This document shows positions 46,423 through 55,321 of a stretch of 64,000 bases of DNA, piece by piece. Position numbers and translations under genes: made by a program. The stretch's first letter is position 1. The number at the start of each line of letters is the position of its first letter. The stretch is from Halobiforma lacisalsi AJ5 (GTDB lineage: Archaea > Halobacteriota > Halobacteria > Halobacteriales > Natrialbaceae). The stretch spans positions 3,038,001-3,102,000 of the forward strand of contig NZ_CP019285.1 of the NCBI RefSeq assembly GCF_000226975.2. Direction: 5' to 3'. The notes beneath the pieces were generated by a model that searched no databases, was not told the origin of the DNA, and saw only the letters and a program-made list of their open reading frames with translations.

Positions 46423-46677
46423 ATGAACCCACCAGCCGTCGAGGAACTCATCGAATCGGAACTCGAGGACGCCGACGCGACCGTCACCTACGCCCGGGAC
46501 GAACACGACGACGACCACCTCGCAGCGACGGTCGTCTCCCCGGCGTTCGACGGCCTGCCGCTGGTCCAGCAACACCAGCTAGTGTACGACGCACTCGACG
46601 ACCACATGACGACGGACATCCATGCCCTGGAACTGTCGACGTACACGCCAGAGGAGTACGACGAGGTCGACGCCTGA
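46423..46677 (+). CDS. BolA-family protein
   Basis: 84 residues from the ATG at 46423. The class-II KH-like BolA fold is indicated by IESELEDADATVTYARDE and the conserved QQHQLVYDALDDHMTTDIHALEL. BolA proteins act with monothiol glutaredoxins in iron-sulfur trafficking in other lineages; the archaeal role is undefined. Single gene. Confidence 0.85.
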   Translation: MNPPAVEELIESELEDADATVTYARDEHDDDHLAATVVSPAFDGLPLVQQHQLVYDALDDHMTTDIHALELSTYTPEEYDEVDA

Positions 46678-46771
46678 TCGCCCCACGGTGGCCCGCGACG
46701 GTACCGTCGCGTCCGCCGAGCGTACCCGAGAGACCCGCAGCTTTATCCTGCTATCCTGATAGGATATCCGT

Positions 46772-47233
46772 ATGGAATCGCTCAATCCGCGCATTCGACT
46801 CCTCTGGATCGCCCAGGGGGTGCTCGTGGCGGCGGTCCTCGGCGTCGTTCTCGCCGCCGTCGACCAGTGGGTCCGTCCGGTGCCGACGGTCGCGCTGGGT
46901 GCCGTCGTCGCGCTCGTTCTCGGCGCCGGAACCCTCTACGCGATCCGTCTCTACCAGATCTGGCAGTTCGAACTCCAGAACGACGCGCTCTATCTCGAAC
47001 GCGGCGTCGTCACGCTCGTCGAGACCGCGGTGCCGTTCGTCCGCGTCCAGCACGTCGACACCCAGTTCGGGCCGATCGAACGGGCGCTCGGGCTCTCGAG
47101 CGTCGTCGTCTACACCGCGGGCTCGCGGAACGCTGACGTCCGGATTCCCGGGCTGACGCCGGACCGCGCCCGCGAACTTCAGGACGCGCTGCGTGACCTC
47201 GCGATCGAGAGCGAAGCCGACGACGCAGTCTAA
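46772..47233 (+). CDS. Bacterial-type PH-domain membrane protein (YdbS-like)
   Basis: 153 residues. Two membrane helices lie at about 12-33 and 38-60. One bPH2 domain follows: LQNDALYLERGVVTLVETAVPFVRVQHVDT, quoted in part, and FGPIERALGLSSVVVYTAG. It matches the small YdbS half of the YdbS/YdbT pair. One base separates its stop from the next start, so the two are coupled. In Bacillus the pair protects against some membrane-active agents, but a role in archaea is not established. Confidence 0.87.
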   Translation: MESLNPRIRLLWIAQGVLVAAVLGVVLAAVDQWVRPVPTVALGAVVALVLGAGTLYAIRLYQIWQFELQNDALYLERGVVTLVETAVPFVRVQHVDTQFGPIERALGLSSVVVYTAGSRNADVRIPGLTPDRARELQDALRDLAIESEADDAV

Positions 47234-47234
47234 C

Positions 47235-49010
47235 ATGAACCGGCTCCACCCACTCAGCGCCGCCACGTACGCCCTCCAGTACGGGTTCTTCTGGCTCTGG
47301 ATCCCCGTCGTCTTCGTCGTCGTGCTCTCCGGTATCTTCGATCCGATACGCGCCGCGTGGGTCCCCATCGCCGCGCCGCTCGGGTTCCTCTTCGGGACCG
47401 CCTACGGGGTCGTCTACTACTACCGGTTCGGTTACGAGATCACCTCGGACACCGTCGACGTCGCTTCCGGCGTCGTTGCTCGACGGGATCGAGAGATTCC
47501 CTACGGCCGTATCCAGAACGTCGACATCAGACAGAGCGTTTTCCAGCGCCTGTTCGGCCTCGCCACGGTCTCGATCGAAACGGCCGGCGGCGGCGACACT
47601 GAGGCGACGCTGAACTTCGTCAGCGAGACCGAGGCCAACCGCCTCCAGGCCGAGATCCGCCGTCGAACCGCCGACGCGAAGGATCGCCGACAGGAGCGAA
47701 AGCGGGACCGATCCGTCGCCGAGGAGGACTCGACCGTCGTCGGCCCGGAGCCACCGGAGGTCGAGGAAGGGGACGCGTCCGTCCCGCCGGAGGGCGCCTC
47801 GAGCGGCCCCGACGCCGACCGCCCGCCCGGAACCGGCGAAGAACCGCGAGCGGCCGAGGACGGGACTCGAGTTCGCTCACGACGTCCGGGGGAGGAACCC
47901 GCGGAAGAGGGCAGCACTCTCGGCCCGGTCGCCGACCGCGACCGGCGGGAGGACCCGACCAGACACCCCCAGCAACGGCCGCTGTTCGACCTCGAGCCGC
48001 GGGAACTGCTCCTGTACTCGTTCACGTCGTTCCGTCCGGCGGCCGTCGCCGCGGTCCTCTTCGTGTTCTTCTTCGCGACGGAGGCCATCCTCGAGGCGTT
48101 TATCACCGCCGCCCAGCCGTTCGGCGGTCCGGCGGACCTCGGGACCGGTGACCCGGCGAGTTACGGGATCCTGACGATCGTCTCGGGGAGCATCAGTATC
48201 GTGGTCACCTACGCGATCAGCGTCGCGTACACGTTCGCGACGTACTACGACTTCCAACTCGGCCGAGTCGGCGACGACTTCGTCTACGAGCGGGGGCTCC
48301 TCCAGCGCTACAGCGGCTCGATTCCGGCCGAGAAAGTACAGTCAGTCACCGTGACCGACAACCCCCTCCAGCGGCTGATCGAGTACGGCGGGCTGTGGGT
48401 CGAGACCGCCGGCTACGGCCCCGACAGCAACGGCGGGAGCCAGTCGGCCGTCCCGCTGGCGAAACACGGCCGCGTCTACCGGTTCGCCGAGAACCTCACC
48501 GGCGTCGAGACGCCGTCGTTCGAGAGCCCGTCGCCGATCGCCCGCCGCCGGTACGCGGTACGGTATTCGCTCGTCGCCGCTGCATTCGTCGCGATCGCGT
48601 TCGGCGTTTCTACCCTGACTCCCTTCGAGAGTTGGTACGTCGCGGCGGCCGCGTTCCTGGCGGTGCCGCCTGCGGCGCACCTCCGGTACGTCCACATCGG
48701 GTACTACGTCGGCGACGACCACCTCGTGATCCGAAACGGGTTCTGGCGCCGGCGGACGACCGTGATCCCCTACTACCGGATCCAGACGGTTTCGGCTCGC
48801 CGTTCGATCTTCCAGCGGCGCCTGGGCCTCGCCTCGCTGGTCGTCGACACCGCGAGTTCGCGGTCGTTCTTCTGGTCGTCGACGACGATTTACGACGTCG
48901 ACCTCGAGGACGCCCGGGCGGTTCGCGAGGCCAGCCGGGAGCGACTCCAGACTGCGCTGCGCGAGCGGGCCGAGGCTGACGACGTCGGCCTCTCGGTCGA
49001 CTTCACCTGA
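47235..49010 (+). CDS. Triple PH-domain membrane protein (YdbT-like)
   Basis: 591 residues from the ATG at 47235. Three bPH2 domains alternate with membrane helix pairs. PH1 is near 75-145 (VASGVVARRDREIPYGRIQNV), PH2 near 345-400 (ERGLLQRYSGSIPAEKVQSV), PH3 near 495-560 (RNGFWRRRTTVIPYYRIQTV). A long polar, acidic and arginine-rich linker (about 150-250) separates PH1 from the next helices, which is longer than in bacterial homologues. It pairs with the YdbS-like protein one base upstream. Confidence 0.87.
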   Translation: MNRLHPLSAATYALQYGFFWLWIPVVFVVVLSGIFDPIRAAWVPIAAPLGFLFGTAYGVVYYYRFGYEITSDTVDVASGVVARRDREIPYGRIQNVDIRQSVFQRLFGLATVSIETAGGGDTEATLNFVSETEANRLQAEIRRRTADAKDRRQERKRDRSVAEEDSTVVGPEPPEVEEGDASVPPEGASSGPDADRPPGTGEEPRAAEDGTRVRSRRPGEEPAEEGSTLGPVADRDRREDPTRHPQQRPLFDLEPRELLLYSFTSFRPAAVAAVLFVFFFATEAILEAFITAAQPFGGPADLGTGDPASYGILTIVSGSISIVVTYAISVAYTFATYYDFQLGRVGDDFVYERGLLQRYSGSIPAEKVQSVTVTDNPLQRLIEYGGLWVETAGYGPDSNGGSQSAVPLAKHGRVYRFAENLTGVETPSFESPSPIARRRYAVRYSLVAAAFVAIAFGVSTLTPFESWYVAAAAFLAVPPAAHLRYVHIGYYVGDDHLVIRNGFWRRRTTVIPYYRIQTVSARRSIFQRRLGLASLVVDTASSRSFFWSSTTIYDVDLEDARAVREASRERLQTALRERAEADDVGLSVDFT

Positions 49011-49095
49011 CGCCGGCCGGTGGACTGTACGCGTACAGCCACGCGACGCCGCCGGTTTCGGTGGATTTTACCCCGCCGGCCGAGAGGCTCCGCGT

Positions 49096-50511
49096 ATGGG
49101 AGGCGAAGACGACTACCGAATCGAGGAGGACAGCCTCGGCGAAATGCAGGTTCCCGAAGACGCCTACTGGGGCGCCCAGACCCAGCGCGCGATCGGGAAC
49201 TTCCCCATCTCGGGGATCACGTTCAGCCGGCGATTCGTCCGTGCACTCGGCGTCGTCAAGAAGGCCGCCGCACAGGCCAACCGCGACCTGGGCCTGATCG
49301 AGGACGACGTCGCGGAGGCGATCGTCGACGCCGCCGACGAGGTCATCGAGGGCGAACACGACGACCAGTTCCCCGTCGACATCTTCCAGACCGGTTCGGG
49401 CACCTCGTCGAACATGAACGCAAACGAGGTCATCGCCAACCGCGCCGCCGAGATCATGGGCGCTGAAATCGGCGACCGCGTCGTCCACCCCAACGATCAC
49501 GTCAACTACGGCCAGTCCAGCAACGACGTCATCCCGACCGCGATGCACGTCGCCTCGCTCGAGGCGGTCGAGAAGGACGTCATCCCGGCGCTCGATACGC
49601 TCCGTGAGGCCCTCGAGGAGAAAGAAGAGGAGTTCGACGACGTCGTCAAGACGGGCCGCACCCACCTCCAGGACGCGACGCCTGTCACGCTCGGACAGGA
49701 GTTCTCCGGCTACCGCACGCAGGTCGAGAAGGGCCTCGACCGGGTCGACAGGATCCGCGACCACCTCGCGGAACTCGCCCTCGGCGGGACCGCGACCGGG
49801 ACGGGGCTGAACACCCATCCCGAGTTCCCCGGCCGCGCTGCCGAGTACATCACCAAAGAGACCGGCGTCCAGTTCCGCGAGGCCGACAACCACTTCGAGG
49901 CCCAGGCCGCCCACGACGCGATGAGCGAGGCCCACGGCGCGCTCCGCGTAGTTGCGGGCTCGCTCAACAAGATCGCCAACGACCTGCGCCTGCTCGCCTC
50001 CGGTCCCCGGAACGGACTCGGCGAGATCGAACAGCCCGAGAACCAGCCCGGGTCCTCGATCATGCCCGGCAAGATCAATCCGGTCGTCGCCGAGGCAGTC
50101 AACCAGGTCCACAAGCAGGTCGTCGGCAACGACGCGGCCGTCTCCGCCGGCGCCGCCGAGGGTCAGATCGATCTGAACCTCTACAAACCCGTCCTCGCAC
50201 ACAACTTCCTCGAGTCCGCCGAACTCATCTCGAACGCGAGTCAGGTCTTCGCCGAGCGGTTCGTCGACCCGCTCGAGGCGAACCGCGACCACTGTGAAGA
50301 GCAGGTCGAACAGTCGATGGCGCTCGCCACGTCGCTCAACGTCCACATCGGCTACGACAAGGCAAGCGAGGTCGCAAAGACCGCCCTCAAGGAGGACAAG
50401 ACCGTCCGCGAGGTCGTCCTCGAGAAGGGCTACCTCACGGAGGAGGAGGCCGACGAGGTGCTCGACCCGGCGAAAATGACCGAACGCGGTATTCTGGGTC
50501 AGGACGACTGA
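49096..50511 (+). CDS. fumC: Class II fumarate hydratase
   Basis: 471 residues. Family signatures are GSGTSSNMNANEV (about 97-109), KTGRTHLQDATPVTLGQEF, and the mobile loop GSSIMPGKINP (about 320-330) with the catalytic serine. It interconverts fumarate and malate in the citric acid cycle. The start is the ATG at 49096 (MGGEDDYRIEEDSLGEMQVP), which gives the usual N-terminus. Single gene, directly after the YdbT-like gene but with 85 bp between. Confidence 0.96.
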   Translation: MGGEDDYRIEEDSLGEMQVPEDAYWGAQTQRAIGNFPISGITFSRRFVRALGVVKKAAAQANRDLGLIEDDVAEAIVDAADEVIEGEHDDQFPVDIFQTGSGTSSNMNANEVIANRAAEIMGAEIGDRVVHPNDHVNYGQSSNDVIPTAMHVASLEAVEKDVIPALDTLREALEEKEEEFDDVVKTGRTHLQDATPVTLGQEFSGYRTQVEKGLDRVDRIRDHLAELALGGTATGTGLNTHPEFPGRAAEYITKETGVQFREADNHFEAQAAHDAMSEAHGALRVVAGSLNKIANDLRLLASGPRNGLGEIEQPENQPGSSIMPGKINPVVAEAVNQVHKQVVGNDAAVSAGAAEGQIDLNLYKPVLAHNFLESAELISNASQVFAERFVDPLEANRDHCEEQVEQSMALATSLNVHIGYDKASEVAKTALKEDKTVREVVLEKGYLTEEEADEVLDPAKMTERGILGQDD

Positions 50512-50778
50512 GCCGTCGCCGCGTCCCGCCGAGCCGTTCCGATTTCTAACCGCTCGGTTGCGGCGTCCCGACTCCGTTCCAGTTCGACGGCGACGGAGCG
50601 TGTGAACGCCTCACGTGACAGTTCTCGTCGTACTCGCGTTCCGGTACTCTCGCTGGCCGGGAGTTCTTTCTTCCGATCACGAAACGGGGAAATCGGGGTA
50701 TAGGGCCCTAATCACGCGCGAATTCGACGTAATAAAAGAACCCAAGCAGTTTTGGTGGAGGCTCGCGTCAGACGAAAT

Positions 50779-51012
50779 ATGCACACTTGTCGCAACTGCA
50801 ACCAGTCCTTCCGGACCGAGCTCGCCCTCGAGCTCCACCGAGACACCTGTAAGAAAGGACAGCTCTTCTGTCAGGAATGCGGCGACCGGTTCCGGGAAGG
50901 CGACGCCACACAGGACGGATGGCACTACGAATGTCCGAACGAGGACTGTGACGGCGAGGGACTACAGGACGACCTGTATCACGTAGACGACGTACGAACC
51001 GCGACGCACTGA
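50779..51012 (+). CDS. Small multi-zinc-finger protein
   Basis: 77 residues from the ATG at 50779. A C2H2-like finger opens the protein (CRNCNQSFRTELALELHRDTC), followed by a second Cys-rich unit CQECGDRFREGD with HYECPNEDC. A TATA-like gtaataaaag lies about 40 bases upstream. Haloarchaea carry many such small C2H2/zinc-ribbon proteins, some of them regulators of biofilm and growth. Target unknown. Confidence 0.8.
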   Translation: MHTCRNCNQSFRTELALELHRDTCKKGQLFCQECGDRFREGDATQDGWHYECPNEDCDGEGLQDDLYHVDDVRTATH

Positions 51013-51176
51013 CCCGGTCCGGAGACGTTCCTTTTCGCTCGCCGCCCGCTTTCGCCTCTTCCGTCGTCGCTCGACTCGGACACTCCCTCGTCCCTATCAA
51101 ATAAACGTCCGTGTCAAACTCCTGGCGCTGGGAACGACGACCCATCATTATCGTTCCGGGAGTCGGCCGCTCGAGT

Positions 51177-53102
51177 ATGACCCACTGGTACCGACGTCTC
51201 GAGGTCGATCTGACCGACGGCGATGGCGACACGACGGAACTGTCCGAGGAGTTCGTCCGGAAGTATCTGGGCGGTGCGGGCTTTACGACGCGGATCCTCT
51301 ACGATGAGGTCGGGCCGGACGTCGATCCGCTCGATCCGGCCAACGTCCTCGCGGTCGCGCCCGGCGTCCTCGTCGGCCCGTCGGTCCCGACCGGCTCGAA
51401 GACGACGTTCGGCTTCAAGTCACCGCTGACCGGGGGCTACGGCAAATCGCTGGTCGGCGCGAAGCTCGGCGATCAGCTCAAACGAGCCGGCTACGACGTC
51501 CTGACGATCTCGGGCGCGTGCGAGGAGCCGTCGATCCTCGTCGTCGAGGACGAAGACGTCCGACTCGAGTCGGCCGAGGACCTCTGGGGGCTCGACACTC
51601 GAGAGGCCAAAGACCGGATCGAGGAGCGCTACGGCTCCGAGTTCCGGACGGCCATCATCGGGCCGGCGGGGGAACACGAGTCCCGCATCTCGATGATCGA
51701 GTGCGAGGACCGTCAGGCGGGCCGCGGCGGACCCGGTGCGGTCATGGGCTCGAAGAAGCTCAAGGCGATCGCCGTCAGCGGGTCGAAGGACCTCCCCGTC
51801 GCGCGGCCGGAGGAACTCGAGGAGTACAACCGCAAGTGGCGACTCGAGACGACCGGCCGTGGCGAGATCGAGATCTCCGGGACCGGCGACGCCTCGGTCG
51901 ACGTCCAGTACGGGACCGGCGAGGCCCTGGACGCGAAGAACACGGCGCTGGGGATCTTCCCGACCCGGAACTGGCAATCGGGCTACTTCGAACGGGCCTA
52001 CGAACGGCTCGAGGACCCCTCGGAGGAGCGCATCTCGCTCGATCCGCGCGCGTGGACCGAGGAGTACGTCGACACCAAGCGCCCCTGTCCGTACTGTACC
52101 AAGCCCTGTAGCCAGTTCTTCGAGGCCGAGGACACCGACTACGGCGACATCGAGGTCGACGGGCCGGAGTACGAGACCCAGTACGCGCTCGGGGGCAACG
52201 TCGAGGTCGACGACATCGAGGCCGTCTCGAAGGCAAACGAGATCTGCGATCGCCTGGGTCTCGACACCATCGACGCCGGGAACGCGATCGCCTGGGCGAT
52301 GGAGGCCGACGAACGCGGACTGCTCGAGGACCTCGATACCGATGTCGACCTCGAGTTCGGCGACGCCGAGGCCGTCCTCGAGACGCTGCGCCGGATGGCC
52401 CGCGCCGAGGGTGACCTCGGCCGACTCCTGAAGGACGGCCACGTCCGTGCGGCCCGCCGCGCGGGCGGCGGCGAGGAGTTCGCCGTCCACGTCAAGAACC
52501 AGGCCCCGGCCGGGTTCGAACCCCGCGGCATCAAGGGAATGGCGCTTGCTTTCGGCGTCTCGCCGCGCGGGGCCGACCACCTTACGTCCTGCCTGTACGC
52601 CCTCGAGATGAACGGGGACTTCTGGGAGTTCGAGGGCTACGACCGGACGCGGATGGACGGGAAGGCCCTCGCGCTCAAGTCCATGGAGGACTTGATGGCG
52701 GTCTACGACATCACCGGGGTCTGCAAGTTCACCCGCGGGCTCACGCTCGAGGAGGGGGTCCGGGAACTACTGAACGCCGCGACCGGCTTCGATCTCTCCC
52801 GGTCCGAATTGTTGACCGCCGGCGAGCGGATGTACAACCTCTCGAAGGCGTTCAACGTCCGCGAGGGCTTCGACCGGGACGACGACCGGCTTCCGCCCCG
52901 CTTCACGGAGGAAGTGCCCAACGGCCCGAACGAGGGCGAATCGATCGACGAGGAACTGTACGAACGCGAACTCGACCGCTACTACACGGCCCGCGGCTGG
53001 AACGCCGACGGCGTACCACTGACCGAAACGCTCGGTGAACTCGATCTCGAGGACGTCGCCGGAGAGGTCGGCGTCGCGAACGAACTCGCCGTCTCGAGGT
53101 AA
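51177..53102 (+). CDS. Aldehyde:ferredoxin oxidoreductase-family tungstoenzyme
   Basis: 641 residues from the ATG at 51177 (MTHWYRRLEVDLTDGDGD); the longer open frame upstream lacks similarity. The [4Fe-4S] ligands are C304, C307 and C311 in CPYCTKPC plus C516 in TGVCKF. The tungstopterin domain includes RGGPGAVMGSKKLKAIAVSG. The family oxidises aldehydes to acids with ferredoxin. The aldehyde substrate cannot be predicted. No MoaD-like or ferredoxin gene is adjacent. Size is normal for the family. Confidence 0.93.
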   Translation: MTHWYRRLEVDLTDGDGDTTELSEEFVRKYLGGAGFTTRILYDEVGPDVDPLDPANVLAVAPGVLVGPSVPTGSKTTFGFKSPLTGGYGKSLVGAKLGDQLKRAGYDVLTISGACEEPSILVVEDEDVRLESAEDLWGLDTREAKDRIEERYGSEFRTAIIGPAGEHESRISMIECEDRQAGRGGPGAVMGSKKLKAIAVSGSKDLPVARPEELEEYNRKWRLETTGRGEIEISGTGDASVDVQYGTGEALDAKNTALGIFPTRNWQSGYFERAYERLEDPSEERISLDPRAWTEEYVDTKRPCPYCTKPCSQFFEAEDTDYGDIEVDGPEYETQYALGGNVEVDDIEAVSKANEICDRLGLDTIDAGNAIAWAMEADERGLLEDLDTDVDLEFGDAEAVLETLRRMARAEGDLGRLLKDGHVRAARRAGGGEEFAVHVKNQAPAGFEPRGIKGMALAFGVSPRGADHLTSCLYALEMNGDFWEFEGYDRTRMDGKALALKSMEDLMAVYDITGVCKFTRGLTLEEGVRELLNAATGFDLSRSELLTAGERMYNLSKAFNVREGFDRDDDRLPPRFTEEVPNGPNEGESIDEELYERELDRYYTARGWNADGVPLTETLGELDLEDVAGEVGVANELAVSR

Positions 53103-53583
53103 CTTCGGTTCTCGCTTCTCCCGTCGCGGATCACTTCAGCCCCATGGTCGCGTCGACTCGAGGGCCATTCCCGGGGCCTTCGATTTTCGTTGCCGTTTGG
53201 GCCTCGCTCGAGTGAGAGGTTCGCTCGAGATTCGGTATAGCGATATGTGGTTTAGCAGTTCTGTCTACGACGGTATTCCACGACCTATCTGAATCGATAA
53301 GCAGCATTTTAGACTCCAAGGGGACCTATATCGAGGGGTTCGGTCTGTGGCTGTTCTCACACTATCCCGGTGTAGTCAGGGTTACTGAAAGGGCGCTGAT
53401 GGCGAAGTCCACGGAAACGGGATCGAAAACCCGATGATACACGGAGATGCCGTTCAGCGCTGCTGAAGAACTCCACGGAGGAGTACGAAGAGAAACCGGA
53501 CACGCCGAAATCGGGAGTCTCGACCGAAGATGCTGGGGTTCGTGAGTCGGCCGAAATCGCACCACGCTTGGGCTCCTATCGGC
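53103..53583. other. Intergenic region without a recognised gene
   Basis: 481 bp. A 62-codon minus-strand frame at 53131-53319 lacks similarity to anything I recognise. A copy of a recurring motif, tatagcgata, lies at 53236-53245. GC content falls here, marking the start of the accessory region. Confidence 0.4.
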
Positions 53584-53826
53584 TTATTCGTCGACGACCT
53601 CGGTCGCATCGATCCACTCTTCGACGAGCCATCCGATCGTAAACACGAGAACGGCGACGGTCCCTACTGCGACAACGAGAACTCCCCCGAACGGGACAGC
53701 GGGATCACGAGCACCGCCTGCAATCGACATGATGAACGCAGTAAAAAGCATGATTCCCGCGACAGCCACGATAACGTAGTTACCGATGGAGGGCCGGTTC
53801 TCAGCCGGAACTGTTACGCCCGTCAT
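53584..53826 (-). CDS. Small two-helix membrane protein
   Basis: 80 residues with two hydrophobic segments (about 16-37 and 45-68) separated by a short loop with Ala/Arg/Asp. The N-terminus (MTGVTVPAENRPSIG) is polar and the C-terminus acidic. A tactttta element about 24 bases upstream of the ATG suits a leaderless transcript. Helices rich in Val, Ile and Gly are seen in many small haloarchaeal membrane proteins. Function unknown. Confidence 0.6.
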   Translation of the reverse strand: MTGVTVPAENRPSIGNYVIVAVAGIMLFTAFIMSIAGGARDPAVPFGGVLVVAVGTVAVLVFTIGWLVEEWIDATEVVDE

Positions 53827-54928
53827 AGTTTAAAGAAAATGAACTATCGTAAAAGTACGACGAAGGCTCCCTGTCCGGAGCCGTCGGCTCTCGGACGGGT
53901 TCAGTCGGCCCGAAGTCGGTTCACTCTCTCCGGCCCCGTCACTGTCCACCCACCACTTCCAGCAAACCCGCTCAGTCGGCGAGACCCCCGTCTCGAACCC
54001 GATCTTAGTCCGAACCCAGTTGTTCCGTACGTTGGCTGTGAAAATTCCTTACTGCGGCTGTTAGGCGGGTTAGATCCGAGTGAGAACTACTATTCAGCCG
54101 GGGGAGGGAGGACCTAAAACCTCCGTGCACCGCTTCTCTGGTCACTCGCATCCACCACGTCCAGCGTCTTCCTTCACTCGATCCGGCGAATTTCGAACTC
54201 GTGGCGTAACCTCATCACACCGGACGAGCGACAGGGGTCTCTCTGGCGAACCGTGTGGTACCATCACCGGCCCTCGCGAGCGGCCCGATGTCGAGGATTA
54301 CACCCTGCCTCCAGCCGGGCCTCCACCGTCGAACGAGGGCCGAAGGAAGTACGCTCCAATTCGAGAGTGAGTTGTTGGCAAGGGGTGCGAACAACTCTTC
54401 GTGAACTGGGTGGGCCGTATCGAGGAGATCGATCGAGACCGGTTGCAGAGGGAATGGAAGACGGATCGTTCACGGACTAGCGAACCTGTACCGGAACGAC
54501 GGAAACGGAAACGTTCCGATGGGTTTGAGGACCGCGTCCACGCCGACTCGAGCTGGACTCTCGCGGCGAAGCCTTCCATCTCCTCTACCGGAGTCGAAGC
54601 CCTCACTTCTCCAGTGGATGAAGTCCTCCGTCTTCACCGAAATTACGGCTCGATCTTTTCGTGGTTACCGATATTTCTCACTCCGGTGACCGATATGCAC
54701 CACGGTGACGAGAGGGAGACCATCGTCCTTCTTTCCCCTGCCATATACTAAATATCGAATTATGGGCCTAACAGGGCGCGATTTAGATCCTTATTGATAG
54801 GCCGAATAATCTATACATCCGAAAATATAGGGCTGAAAACGCCAGGTCTTTCGTCCTCTCAGTAGAGATAAACTTACTTAGCCCAAATAACGGGAAGGTT
54901 GAAGGTCACGGCGTTTGATCGGTAGCAC
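53827..54928. other. 1.1-kb region with no recognised gene, upstream of the integrase locus
   Basis: No frame looks coding: those present are short and basic, with Ser/Arg/Pro-rich translations of the kind produced by non-coding GC-rich DNA. A hairpin lies at 53873-53896. The right third (54720-54900) is AT-rich and probably contains the promoter of the DUF5805-like gene. An untranslated RNA or a decayed gene is possible, but I cannot support either. Confidence 0.45.
53873..53896. repeat. Short hairpin (terminator- or RNA-like)
   Basis: gtccg pairs with cggac at the ends, and an inner agcc-gtc-ggct stem closes the loop. It sits 47 bases upstream of the small membrane protein's start on the other strand. 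No poly-T follows, so a terminator is not established. Confidence 0.35.
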
Positions 54929-55321
54929 ATGAGCGATTCGGCGGACACATCTAGAAAAGCCGTCAAAACCTACGTCCCGGCCTACCAGAAAGAGGAGTGG
55001 CAGTCCCACGCAGACGAACTCGGCATGAGCCAAAGCGAGTTCGTGAGGACGATGGTCCAGGCCGGTCGACGAGGGTTCGAACCCGACCGCGAGGAACCCA
55101 ATTCTCCCGACGCTGACCCTGGGGGTAACGGCCTCGAAACACAGGTTCTCGAATTACTGTCCGCTGACACGTACTCCTGGGACGAGTTGTTGGAAGCGGT
55201 CAGCGACGACATCGAGTCGCGACTCGACGAAGCCCTCGAGGAGTTGCAGTCGCGAAACGAGATTCGATATAGTGGTCGCCGCGGCGGGTACACTACCGTC
55301 GGTGATAGCGATGGCAACTGA
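54929..55321 (+). CDS. DUF5805-like DNA-binding protein, partner of the adjacent integrase
   Basis: 130 residues. The N-terminal half resembles a ribbon-helix-helix-like unit (KTYVPAYQKEEWQSHADELGMSQSEFVRTM, quoted in part). The C-terminal half (TQVLELLSADTYSWDELLEAV then LDEALEELQSRNEIRY) looks like a winged helix. This matches the haloarchaeal DUF5805 family, frequently encoded next to tyrosine recombinases. Its last codons overlap the integrase start (ATG at 55311), so the pair is co-translated. It may help the integrase bind or control its own operon. Confidence 0.78.
   Translation: MSDSADTSRKAVKTYVPAYQKEEWQSHADELGMSQSEFVRTMVQAGRRGFEPDREEPNSPDADPGGNGLETQVLELLSADTYSWDELLEAVSDDIESRLDEALEELQSRNEIRYSGRRGGYTTVGDSDGN

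Noticed and set aside
53131-53319. 62-codon minus-strand frame downstream of the tungstoenzyme
   Set aside because: No recognised motif, and composition does not resemble a haloarchaeal protein strongly enough to support a gene.
54080-54370. 96-codon plus-strand frame in the 1.1-kb gap
   Set aside because: Arg/Pro/Ser-rich translation without acidic bias, no promoter signal and no recognisable domain.
55060-55090. tRNA 3'-end-like gggttcgaaccc as an attachment site
   Set aside because: It lies inside the DUF5805-like coding sequence, and no second copy bounding the island was found.
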